Part shown: in pieces, positions 1-7,524 of the stretch | How the letters are laid out: each line of letters begins with the position of its first letter | How positions within the stretch are numbered: position 1 is the stretch's first letter | NCBI GenBank assembly: GCA_029560415.1 | Contig: JAKQKY010000105.1 | Coordinates: 1-37,620 of the forward strand | Length of the DNA stretch: 37,620 nt | Source: Bacteroidota bacterium | Lineage (GTDB): Bacteria > Bacteroidota > Bacteroidia > Chitinophagales > Chitinophagaceae | Direction: 5' to 3' | The notes under the pieces: model-generated | Databases searched by the model: none | The model's input: the letters and a program-made list of their open reading frames with translations, nothing else | What the model was told of the DNA's origin: nothing | Position numbers and translations under genes: made by a program

Positions 1-48
1 GTTGAACTGTGTTTGTGAAATTCAACATTCATCTTTAATTTATATACA

Positions 49-576
49 ATGAAATACGTTTTTCTTTTAATCTTAGTAGCAGGTAGTTTTTTATCCAAAG
101 CCCAGGTCAATAATAAAACGACCGGATCTAACTGTACCTGCCTCCCTGGAAATTCTATTTGCTCCGCTGATGCAACCTTTATGAGTTGTTGCATCTGTTG
201 CCAGGCAGGTAGTTCCTGCGGCTCCTGGACTGCATTTGGGTTCTGTGCTTGTAAATGTGAAAATACCGGAACAGGAAGTGGAAGCACAACATCGTCTACC
301 ATCAGGAACATTCGCTTTTATGGCGGGAAGTATTCCGAATTTATTAATTACCTGGATTTAAACAAAGTGCCTACCAGTAAACTAAAAGAGCTGGCTAAAA
401 ATGTCACAGAAGGTAAGATGCTGAATAAATCAAATGTGGAAAATGGAAAAGATTTTTATATTTTGTCCGACGATGATAATCCGTTTATCGATGCATATGT
501 TGCAGAAATGAAAATACTCACGAAAAATGCAACCTATGCCTCACTGGTAGAAGCATTTTTAAAATCAAACAAATAA
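49..576 (+). CDS. Secreted cysteine-rich small protein (unknown family)
   Basis: 175 residues starting with a clear signal peptide (MKYVFLLILVAGSFLSKAQ, cleavage near Ala18/Gln19). The mature N-terminus carries 11 cysteines within about 45 residues, including a CCxCC cluster (SCCICC) and a closing CxCxC, then a Gly/Ser/Thr linker (about residues 92-102) and a cysteine-free C-terminal domain of about 70 residues rich in Lys, Asn and Asp. The cysteine block could be a disulfide-knotted module or a metal-binding one; the sequence alone does not decide. A 36-codon ORF for a membrane peptide begins two bases after the stop, suggesting a two-gene unit. I do not recognise the family. The start is the first ATG after the AT-rich leader and gives a normal signal peptide. 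Confidence 0.8.
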   Translation: MKYVFLLILVAGSFLSKAQVNNKTTGSNCTCLPGNSICSADATFMSCCICCQAGSSCGSWTAFGFCACKCENTGTGSGSTTSSTIRNIRFYGGKYSEFINYLDLNKVPTSKLKELAKNVTEGKMLNKSNVENGKDFYILSDDDNPFIDAYVAEMKILTKNATYASLVEAFLKSNK

Positions 577-578
577 CA

Positions 579-689
579 ATGAAGATTCCTTTTTTATTAT
601 CCGTACCTGGAAATCAATTTTGGATATTCCTGGTGCTTGGTATTATTTTAGTTGGTTTTGTGATTCAAAGGCTACTTAGGAGAAAATAA
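579..689 (+). CDS. 36-residue single-pass membrane micropeptide
   Basis: A short ORF (MKIPFLLSVPGNQFWIFLVL..., ending QRLLRRK) starts two bases after the stop of the cysteine-rich secreted protein. It has one hydrophobic segment of about 17 residues (roughly residues 14-31) followed by a strongly basic tail, so a single-pass inner-membrane peptide with the C-terminus in the cytoplasm is predicted. The tight spacing argues for co-transcription and possibly translational coupling. Family unknown. A chance ORF is possible, but the ordered hydrophobic core plus RxLLRRK tail looks selected. Confidence 0.5.
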   Translation: MKIPFLLSVPGNQFWIFLVLGIILVGFVIQRLLRRK

Positions 690-797
690 TTTTCATGGCA
701 AGCTAACATCGGGATATACAGGCAAAACTTCTATTTATTCCGCACTATTTCAATATTATAGCCTTCATTCATTTTTATACAAAAGTTAAGCACTTCT

Positions 798-1817
798 TTA
801 CAAGTGCTTAACTTTCGTTTGTCCATTATCGTTATCCATCGGATAAAAAGAACCATCATCCCCCTGTTTAAACAAGCCGATCCCCGTATTAAATTTTTCC
901 AGGATATACACCTGCACCGCCTCATGGGCTGCATCGAGCTCGGCCAGGCTTGGATTTTGGGGATCGATGCTTTTTGAAAGTAACCCCGCGGCAAAAGTCT
1001 GCATACTTAGATATAATTTGCTTCCCGGGTTATAACCTGCTCCCAGACCCGCGTTACCGGCACTGTCGGCAGCAATTTGCTGCTGTTGCGGATATGCATC
1101 CAGGAAAGTTGATAACCGAAGTGCATCGGTAACTGCCAGCACATAATTGGCCCCATTGGCGGCAAGAACATAATATAGAAAATCCGGGTGACTGCGGGCA
1201 TAGTTTCCAAAAGCATAGAGATCGCCGGCAGATGGTGCAGGGAAAACATTGTCAGGGTGTGTATGAGCTATGGCGGTAACCTGCAAGCCGGAAGGATTCC
1301 CATTAAGAGATACAGAATTACCTGACATGGTACTGATCCTGGGTAAAGCTCTTGGTAAACCAGTTTGCTTATCAATGCCAAAAACAGTTGCATATTCAAT
1401 ACCTGCCCCAGGCTTATTTATACGGATCAGTTCACGGAATCCATCCTGGTATTGCTCATTGAAATAAAATTGCGTAATCAATTGAGCCTTTGAAACCGGT
1501 TCAAATAATTTGCGATTAGTCATTGACGTGACATTGTTTTGAGCATTCTTAATATCGAACTGTAGCTTGAATGATGCCGAATAAGTCTCAGCTTCTAAAT
1601 CGTTAGTCAAAACGCCGGTTTCCGGTAAAGCCGGTGGAATATTTGAAAAAAAATAATTAATAGTAAAAAATTTGGTGGGCACATTTGCAGGACCCGGTCT
1701 GGCGTCCATTAGCCTATGGAAATAATGAGGTTGAGTATTTTCTTTGGCAGGTGGAAGCCGGAGGGCTGATAAGCCCAGGCTGATACACAACACGGAGATG
1801 ATAGTTTGCTTTTGCAT
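798..1817 (-). CDS. Secreted protein with JAMM/JAB-like metallopeptidase motif
   Basis: 339 residues with an N-terminal hydrophobic export signal (about residues 5-20). A JAMM-type zinc signature is visible: Glu141 (GIEYATV), His185 and His187 (AHTHPD), Ser196 and Asp199 (PSAGD), that is E...HxHx8SxxD. The motif lies in the middle of the protein. In known JAMM/MPN proteins these residues bind zinc and cut isopeptide or peptide bonds, and JAB-like domains also occur in Bacteroidota secreted and Rhs-type effectors such as the DUF4329 group. Here the domain sits in an envelope or secreted protein with no Rhs core and no immunity gene beside it. The C-terminal 100 residues are helical and unassigned. 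The gene stands alone on the minus strand. Activity is inferred from motif geometry. Confidence 0.75.
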   Translation of the reverse strand: MQKQTIISVLCISLGLSALRLPPAKENTQPHYFHRLMDARPGPANVPTKFFTINYFFSNIPPALPETGVLTNDLEAETYSASFKLQFDIKNAQNNVTSMTNRKLFEPVSKAQLITQFYFNEQYQDGFRELIRINKPGAGIEYATVFGIDKQTGLPRALPRISTMSGNSVSLNGNPSGLQVTAIAHTHPDNVFPAPSAGDLYAFGNYARSHPDFLYYVLAANGANYVLAVTDALRLSTFLDAYPQQQQIAADSAGNAGLGAGYNPGSKLYLSMQTFAAGLLSKSIDPQNPSLAELDAAHEAVQVYILEKFNTGIGLFKQGDDGSFYPMDNDNGQTKVKHL

Positions 1818-2267
1818 GGCTGGTGGTTATACTTTGTAAATGAATGGCAATTCAATTAGTAAGTAAACACCCGGCGGAGGCCTGCTATTAAAGAAGTATC
1901 CTGGCTGAAACCAGTACACTTCAGGATATATTAAGCAGATAACAATAGATACAACTTTGCTGTACATACTATGAATTTTATCTCATAGTTACTACATGAA
2001 ATCACCTACAGGCCTATCTTTTGGACGAATGGTAGTGAAGTAAATCTTAATTTGTACTGAAGTATGAAATCGGGAGTTTGAATGATGAAAATGTTCATCC
2101 AGGTTGATGGCATAAATGCATCCTGTTTACAATTGATGAGGGGAAATGAAGAGGACTGACCTGGAAACTAAGTTAATACAGGCATAAAAAATCCATAGAT
2201 CGTTTTTGCAAACAACCTATGGAATTAAATTTTGTATGATCACCTAAACGGAAACGCGTATCCGCAA
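1818..2267. other. Gene-free intergenic stretch
   Basis: About 450 bases between two minus-strand genes; it must hold the promoter of the JAMM-like gene. I see no convincing ORF, no RNA gene and no strong terminator. The only structure noted is a short perfect dyad, ACTATGA/TCATAGT, at 1968-1974 and 1983-1989 with an 8-base spacer, which could be an operator half-site pair or chance. Confidence 0.4.
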
Positions 2268-2756
2268 TTATTCGCAGATCTTAAGTGTGGCCGGGCTCTT
2301 GCTGCTTAGTAGCAGCCTGTTGATCTTACCGGCGCCGTCAAAAAATACTACCAGCATCCCGTGCCTGATCTGGTAAGCTTCCCATGAAAAATCTTTGGCC
2401 TGGGGTAGTCCGAACCATTTGAACAAACTGCTGCGGTCGGCTCCCATTAAGGGAAGGCTCATTGCACCTTTGTATTGATCATTGATTTCAATGTAATCGC
2501 GATAAGTGTAAAACATGATGCCTTTGTCGCGGAAGAATACACCGGCACAACCGTTGGCAGAAGGTTCATCTACAGCCTGCGTATAACAGGGCAGCTTCAG
2601 CATCACATCACCCAGGGGCGATTCTGGATACATCTTATTCACGCTGCCATCGAGGATATCCACGGCAAACGGCGGACACACAGGCGTTGATCTTAATTGT
2701 CCATAACTGATTTGGGAAAGAATGATACACAATGGTACCATGAATGCTCTGGTCAT
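2268..2756 (-). CDS. Small secreted protein, paralogue A (unknown function)
   Basis: 162 residues with a signal peptide (MTRAFMVPLCIILSQISYGQ). The mature part is about 140 residues and has four cysteines in the same places as the paralogue at 5172-5669: in TPVCP, LPCYT, GCAGVFF and the penultimate KICE. These suggest two conserved disulfides. Shared blocks include DILDGSVNKxYP, CAGxFFxDKG, LMGADRxSLF and WEAYQ. No catalytic motif is visible. It is separated from its paralogue by a cupin/AraC pair and an ACT-domain gene, so this is a dispersed rather than tandem duplication. Role unknown; periplasmic or outer-surface location inferred from the signal peptide. Confidence 0.75.
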   Translation of the reverse strand: MTRAFMVPLCIILSQISYGQLRSTPVCPPFAVDILDGSVNKMYPESPLGDVMLKLPCYTQAVDEPSANGCAGVFFRDKGIMFYTYRDYIEINDQYKGAMSLPLMGADRSSLFKWFGLPQAKDFSWEAYQIRHGMLVVFFDGAGKINRLLLSSKSPATLKICE

Positions 2757-3015
2757 TTTTCATAGGTTTAGGTGAGGTAATGAAGTTGTAAAATAGAAAA
2801 TTCTTTTGGAAAATGCAAGGTATTATTTGATTCATGTGTTACTGCTTCATGATCAATCATTTCTACCTGTATATTGGGTAACGACACAGGTAATTGGTTC
2901 CCTGTTCAACCTGTAGAGTTGACTTATCTTATTGGATGACCATCGAAAAAATGTCTGTTTTTTACCACTGTCCTATCTCAAAATCCCATCATCTTTACTA
3001 TTCAATCATGATCAT

Positions 3016-3573
3016 ATGAAACGTAAAGAATTTTTATACAGCAGCCTTGCTGCCATACCGGCCCTGGTGTGGGGAAGTTCGTTCGCACAAAGCGAACCGA
3101 AAGCTGGTGAAAAGAAACCATTCGTGGTAGACGCAGGAAAATCAAGGTTTGGTGAAGTGGTATTGTTCCTGGGCGTTCACCCAAATGACCTGAAAATTTC
3201 GGGTAAAGATACCGGCGGACAATTATCTGTATTTGAATATACCGGCTATGGCAAAACAGGTCCGGCCTTACATATGCACCTGTCCCAGGATGAAATATTC
3301 ATGGTAACAGAAGGTTCTTACCGTTTTGTGGTAGGTGATGAAACACATACGCTGCATGCCGGGCAAACCATATTTCTACCAAGAAATATTCCACATACTT
3401 GGATTCAACTAACGGATAAGGGTAAACTTATTTATTTTCTGCAACCTGCAGGAAAAATGGAAGAGTTCTTTACATTGATGAATACATTTAAAGAAAGACC
3501 TTCCCAGGAAATACTGGATAAGATCCACTTTGAACATGGCATGAAACTCATGGGGCCTCCCCTTTCATTGTGA
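3016..3573 (+). CDS. Exported cupin-domain protein
   Basis: The open frame extends to an ATG at 2932, but the start at 3016 is preferred because it opens a proper export signal (MKRKEFLYSSLAAIPALVWG, ending SSFAQ), giving 185 residues. A single cupin fold follows: motif 1 is GPALHMHLSQDE with the metal-type His-x-His and acidic residue, and motif 2 is GQTIFLPRNIPHTW with the second His. These would bind one metal ion. Related one-domain cupins include quercetin-dioxygenase-like enzymes and sugar- or small-molecule-binding proteins; the substrate cannot be read here. An AraC-type regulator starts 37 bases downstream on the same strand, so the two are probably one operon, perhaps with the regulator controlling the cupin gene. 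Confidence 0.82.
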   Translation: MKRKEFLYSSLAAIPALVWGSSFAQSEPKAGEKKPFVVDAGKSRFGEVVLFLGVHPNDLKISGKDTGGQLSVFEYTGYGKTGPALHMHLSQDEIFMVTEGSYRFVVGDETHTLHAGQTIFLPRNIPHTWIQLTDKGKLIYFLQPAGKMEEFFTLMNTFKERPSQEILDKIHFEHGMKLMGPPLSL

Positions 3574-3610
3574 TGATATATTATATATCTTCATAAAAAA
3601 ACGTCTATCC

Positions 3611-4456
3611 TTGTTACTGAAAGATTTTAAGCCATCCCCTGTAACACAAGATCATGTGCAGTTTTACCGCATAGTGCACCTGGCGTTTGACAAACAAATG
3701 GAGGTACCCTTCAAAGCGTATCCTCCCCGACCTGAACATTGCCTCGCTTTTTATCCACTCGATACAGAAAAGGTTGTTTATGAAAACAGTGGAAGGATCA
3801 TTGAAAACATTCCGGTTGTTCTGTATGGTCAGCCTCTGGAAGTCACCCAGCGGCATATAGGTCATCAATTCCTGGTTTTACAGGTCATATTTTTTCCGGG
3901 GTCCTTATATAGCCTCACAGGTATTCCCGCTACCGAATTCACCAATGAATACCTCGATGCAGAATTGTTTTTTTCAACCAGCTTAAGGGAAGTAAATGAA
4001 CAATTATACCATGCCCATGGTTATGACCACATGATCCATATAGCAGAACATTTCATTGAAAGCCTGGTAAAAAAGCGGGCAAGAAAACCCGATCTGGCAG
4101 ATGCAGCCTGCAGGCTCATCTTACAGCAAGGCAGCAGGATATCGCTGGATAAACTCGCCAGCCTGGCATGCCTGAGTCATAAACAACTGGAAAGAAAATT
4201 CAAAGAACGCACGGGCGTAAATCCCATGCACTATAGCCGGATCACAAGGTTTGATAAGGCATTCAGGCTAAAGAACAGTTTTCCACATTACGATTGGCTA
4301 CGCATTGCGATCGAATGTGGTTATCACGATTATCAGCACCTGGCCAAGGATTATAAAGATTTTACCGGGCTTACACCAGTTGCCTTTCACCAGTTGGAGA
4401 ATAAAGCACCTGAAAGGACTTTTGGTCTTTCGGAAAATTACCAACCCTATTCTTAG
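3611..4456 (+). CDS. AraC-family transcriptional regulator
   Basis: 281 residues. The C-terminal part (about residues 165-265) is a double helix-turn-helix AraC domain: first HTH around ISLDKLASLACLSHKQLERK, second around WLRIAIECGYHDYQHLAKDY followed by the usual FxxxTGLTPVAF signature. The N-terminal 150 residues match the look of the DUF6597-type sensor domain common in Bacteroidota AraC regulators (cupin-like, with a LYGQP segment). The frame has no ATG near its beginning; TTG at 3611 is the only plausible start, and there is no ATG, GTG or TTG between it and the cupin stop at 3573. Likely co-transcribed with the cupin gene. The ligand is unknown. Confidence 0.85.
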   Translation: MLLKDFKPSPVTQDHVQFYRIVHLAFDKQMEVPFKAYPPRPEHCLAFYPLDTEKVVYENSGRIIENIPVVLYGQPLEVTQRHIGHQFLVLQVIFFPGSLYSLTGIPATEFTNEYLDAELFFSTSLREVNEQLYHAHGYDHMIHIAEHFIESLVKKRARKPDLADAACRLILQQGSRISLDKLASLACLSHKQLERKFKERTGVNPMHYSRITRFDKAFRLKNSFPHYDWLRIAIECGYHDYQHLAKDYKDFTGLTPVAFHQLENKAPERTFGLSENYQPYS

Positions 4457-4605
4457 CTCGCAATAAAATGTATCTTCATCAGTTACCCGATCGCTTTAGT
4501 AAATGTTCTACCGGTAACGATTACTGTCTTTTTAAAAATATATGCACATTTCGTGTTTTAAAATTGGCTGTAAAACCTCATTAGCTTAATTTTCAAATAA
4601 AAATA

Positions 4606-5019
4606 ATGTCTAGTATGCCAGACTTTCGGCAAGGATTATCCGAAGTGATCAAAGCCAGTTGGTTCAGCCTCGAAGCAGGAGTATATGTGTACTGCCGTGT
4701 GCAGGAAGTTAATCATCCCGAAAAGCATCTCATGATCGTACGCGATGGTGAAGAAATAACGGTAGTGACCCGCGAAGAAAATCTTACTTTATTAGGATCC
4801 TATGAGGCCAATAATGAAAAATGGCGCCTGCTCAATATCCGTTGTGGCAATCCATTTTATTGCCCGGGGTTTATTGCAACCATTACCACAGGTATGGCTG
4901 AGGAAGGTATTGACATTGTGATCACTTCCAGTTTTTCAAACGACCTGGTAATGGTTATGGAGAAAGATCTTGAGCAAGGAACTAACATTTTGAAAGAAAT
5001 GGGTTTTACGTTAAAATAA
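4606..5019 (+). CDS. ACT-domain (CASTOR/ACT_7-like) protein
   Basis: 137 residues, cytosolic. The pattern LEAGVYVYCRV near residue 22, EITVVTREENLTLL in the middle, WRLLNIRC, then GFIATITTGMAEEGIDIVI and a final strand VMVMEKD with a helix (LEQGTNILKEMGF) matches the tandem ACT-like small proteins of the ACT_7/CASTOR type (older name DUF2241). Such proteins bind amino acids in characterised relatives, but the ligand of this one is not known. It is monocistronic: a strong hairpin terminator lies 65 bases downstream and the upstream gene ends 149 bases before. Confidence 0.75.
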   Translation: MSSMPDFRQGLSEVIKASWFSLEAGVYVYCRVQEVNHPEKHLMIVRDGEEITVVTREENLTLLGSYEANNEKWRLLNIRCGNPFYCPGFIATITTGMAEEGIDIVITSSFSNDLVMVMEKDLEQGTNILKEMGFTLK

Positions 5020-5083
5020 TTTGGAAGAAAAAGATTTTTAACGGCTAATTATTCTAAATACAAAATAGCATTCCTACGAATGT

Positions 5084-5116
5084 AAAAACCCCGATGCCGG
5101 TAGCTTCGGGGTTTTT
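5084..5116 (+). terminator. Rho-independent terminator after the ACT-domain gene
   Basis: An 11-base stem, AAAAACCCCGA at 5084-5094 paired with TCGGGGTTTTT at 5106-5116, with an 11-base loop. The A-run and T-run make it work on both strands, so it can serve the ACT-domain gene and the convergent gene ending at 5172. Confidence 0.85.
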
Positions 5117-5171
5117 ATATATTCTTTCAGCCAACTGAAAATATATGGAAGTGTAAAACTTTTATGTTTGC

Positions 5172-5669
5172 TCAATTACAGAGTTTCAGTGTTTCTGCAC
5201 TTTTATTGCTGATTTGTACTTTATTTATCTTTCCTGCCGGGCTGAAATACAAAACCAGTGTTCCGTATTGCATCTGATATGCTTCCCATCCGGCATCTTT
5301 GATACGTGGATTACCGAGGGTACTAAAAAGACTCTTACGATCAGCCCCCATCAATGCCGGGATCATGTTTCCTTTATAGTTCTCTGTAGCTTCAATATAA
5401 TTTCTGTCTGTATAAAAGTAAAGGCCCTTATCCTTGAAGAAAATACCCGCACAGGCACTGTCGGATGGCACTTCCACAATACTCGTGTAACAGGGAAATC
5501 TTGTTTTAATCTCTCCCAACCCCATTTTGGGATAAAGTTTATTTACACTGCCATCAAGTATATCAATGGAAAAAGTTGGACAAACTGGTGTTGCTTTTAA
5601 TTGTGCGTGGGAAGAATGAGTAAAAACAAACAGCATGAGCGCAGTAAAAAAAGGGAGTTTCATATTCAT
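5172..5669 (-). CDS. Small secreted protein, paralogue B (unknown function)
   Basis: 165 residues with a signal peptide (MNMKLPFFTALMLFVFTHSS, then HAQ). It is a clear paralogue of the protein at 2268-2756, about half identical by eye over the whole mature length, including four aligned cysteines (TPVCP, FPCYT, ACAGIFF, KLCN) and the blocks DILDGSVNKLYP, LMGADRKSLF, WEAYQ and PAGKIN. The end of the gene faces the ACT-domain gene across a shared bidirectional terminator. The alternative start at the third codon (Met3) would not alter the mature protein. No known function. Confidence 0.78.
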   Translation of the reverse strand: MNMKLPFFTALMLFVFTHSSHAQLKATPVCPTFSIDILDGSVNKLYPKMGLGEIKTRFPCYTSIVEVPSDSACAGIFFKDKGLYFYTDRNYIEATENYKGNMIPALMGADRKSLFSTLGNPRIKDAGWEAYQMQYGTLVLYFSPAGKINKVQISNKSAETLKLCN

Positions 5670-5929
5670 TGGTTAATAGTTTAATAATACTTCAATACAT
5701 CAAGTGCAAAATCCTTGCTAGAAAAACCATTTAGCACTTAAATCTGCATATGGTATGTTAAATAGCGTGGACTCAATTGATTTGGTTACAATATATTCAC
5801 TTTTACGGTAAAATGTACAGGGTTGGATGTTTTTTTCACCGGTGGATACTTCATTTTTTATGGTCTGACCGGTTTTAGATTATGCGGTATGGTTCTTGAC
5901 CTAACCTATTTACACTAAATCAATTAAAA

Positions 5930-6310
5930 ATGAATAATCACAAAAATTTCGGCTTGTGGATGGACTCCCATCATGCTACCATTGCGGGTCCTTCAAACAA
6001 TGACAATACCGACCTGGTGATCCTCGCCCAGGTGAACGGGGAAGAAGTTACCCGCTCTTCAAGTGATAAAAACAGCAATAACGCCGAAAAAATGGTGCAG
6101 GCAAAATTTTTTAAAGAAATCTGTACCCATTTAGTGAACGCTACCAATATCCATATTACAGGTACAGGCCAGGCGCAGGAACAGTTCATACATTACCTGG
6201 CAGATACACCCCAATTCAAACAAACGAAAACAGAAGAATCAACTTCCAATAAAATGAGTGATGAAAAGTTGCTCGTTTTCCTGGCAGAAAAAATGAACCT
6301 GCCTGCTTAA
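5930..6310 (+). CDS. Small eRF1/host-attachment-like conserved protein
   Basis: 126 residues, no signal peptide. The layout GLWMDSHHATIAG at the N-terminus, a polar middle rich in Ser/Asn, VQAKFFKEICTHLVNATNIHITGTGQAQEQFIHYLAD, and a C-terminal MSDEKLLVFLAEKM helix resembles small Bacteroidota proteins that I recall being annotated as eRF1-domain-like or translational-machinery-like. The function of that family is not established. Start chosen as the ATG after the AT-rich leader. A hairpin follows the stop. Assignment is by pattern memory and moderately secure. Confidence 0.6.
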   Translation: MNNHKNFGLWMDSHHATIAGPSNNDNTDLVILAQVNGEEVTRSSSDKNSNNAEKMVQAKFFKEICTHLVNATNIHITGTGQAQEQFIHYLADTPQFKQTKTEESTSNKMSDEKLLVFLAEKMNLPA

Positions 6311-6323
6311 AAAATAATCTCTT

Positions 6324-6359
6324 TACTACTGGTTCCGTATATGACCGGGACCAGTAGTA
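6324..6359 (+). terminator. Hairpin terminator
   Basis: TACTACTGGTTCC at 6324-6336 pairs with GGGACCAGTAGTA at 6347-6359 (one G-T wobble), followed by a short T-run. It lies just after the stop at 6310 and before the small membrane protein gene. Confidence 0.6.
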
Positions 6360-6475
6360 TTTAACATACAATGATCTATAGGGAATCAACCGGTGATTTT
6401 AAAGGTTTCAATAACAATAATCAACGTGTATTGTTATTAACTTTATACTACATTAAAAGTTCAAACAGGATCAAT

Positions 6476-6718
6476 GTGAATAAACCGATCATCATCGTGG
6501 TATTGGTTAGCCTGTTCGCCCTGCTGTACCAGGCAGCCTTTCTTTCTTCCTTGCCGGAACAGGTAATATTATTCTTATACCTGCTATCCCCTTTCCTGTT
6601 GATCCTTATGGTTTATATCGTACTAAAAAATGGGAAGCCCTCAGCGCATTCATTCGACGAACGTTTTTATGATGACTGGGATTATCAACGAAATGGCCGG
6701 GAAGATATTCATGGTTGA
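6476..6718 (+). CDS. Small two-TM membrane protein
   Basis: The open frame begins at an ATG at 6371, but residues 1-35 from that start look like translated leader DNA. The GTG at 6476 gives an 80-residue protein beginning (M)NKPIIIVVLVSLFALL, which is how I recall related Bacteroidota proteins starting. Two transmembrane helices are visible (about residues 4-20 and 30-52), then an acidic cytosolic tail with FDERFYDDWDYQR. Function unknown. The downstream lipoprotein starts 65 bases after the stop, so the two may be co-transcribed. The start choice is inferred; 6371 remains possible. Confidence 0.6.
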   Translation: MNKPIIIVVLVSLFALLYQAAFLSSLPEQVILFLYLLSPFLLILMVYIVLKNGKPSAHSFDERFYDDWDYQRNGREDIHG

Positions 6719-6783
6719 TTGGATGCATTTGCCAGGGTAAGCAGCGTTTCTATGCAGCTGCCTGTCTTTTTCAAAAGACTTTT

Positions 6784-7293
6784 ATGAAACGCTTTATCTT
6801 TTCATTCCTGCTGGCAGCAAGCCTGTTCTCCTGCAAAAAAAATAAATGTGAAGATGATCGATGCGATATCCAGGCTGCGTATGCACACAATGCAACCAAG
6901 CAAACCATCACCCAGGGTGTTTGGGGAACTGTTTCCATGATGGAAGGCAATTGCATGCCGGTGATTGATCCAAACAATACAACCTGTAAACATTGCCCGG
7001 TGAAAAGAAGTGTGAGAATTTATGAATACACGCTACAAAGCCAGGCAACGCCCGTTACGAATAATTCAATCTTTTATACAAGCTTTCAAACAAACCTCAT
7101 CACAGAAGTAATGACGGATGAAGAAGGCTTTTTCCAGGCCACCCTGCCTGCCGGCCGTTACAGCATCGCCATTTTGGAAGATGGAAAGTTATATGTGAAT
7201 ATAACCGATGGAATGTCGGGATTAAATCCCGTAGATATCCAGAACGGTCCTGTGAAATTCAATGTGAGCATGACTTATAAGGCTGTTTTCTAA
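6784..7293 (+). CDS. Putative lipoprotein
   Basis: 169 residues from the ATG at 6784, which begins a lipoprotein signal (MKRFIFSFLLAASLFSC; lipobox LFSC, acylated Cys at residue 17). The larger frame reaches back to 6715 but that start would bury the signal. After the Cys comes a KKNKCEDDRCD stretch, then a domain with paired cysteines (CMPVID, CKHCPV) and a C-terminal beta-rich segment with LPAGRYSIAILEDGKLYVNI. The latter looks like the end of a prealbumin/carboxypeptidase-regulatory-like fold. Probably an outer- or inner-membrane anchored protein of unknown role. Confidence 0.72.
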   Translation: MKRFIFSFLLAASLFSCKKNKCEDDRCDIQAAYAHNATKQTITQGVWGTVSMMEGNCMPVIDPNNTTCKHCPVKRSVRIYEYTLQSQATPVTNNSIFYTSFQTNLITEVMTDEEGFFQATLPAGRYSIAILEDGKLYVNITDGMSGLNPVDIQNGPVKFNVSMTYKAVF

Positions 7294-7524
7294 ATCCTGG
7301 TTCAACTTCAATTCATTAGCTGATTCCCACCATTTTTCTCTTTTCCTATGCGCCTTTGTTGGGGCTATTCATAACTTATACAGCTATTCCCTTCTGCTGT
7401 TTATGTAAAGCAAACTGTAAAGTCTGTTGAAAATATTTTGTTCCCTGCTTATTCAATCATGGTAAGAATGGTTATATTCATTTACCAAAACTATTTCCAA
7501 TAACTGTTCAACCCTCCTTCCAAC

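Noticed and set aside
1968-1989. ACTATGA-N8-TCATAGT dyad as operator
   Set aside because: Only 7-base arms in AT-rich DNA and no second copy; too weak to call a regulatory site.
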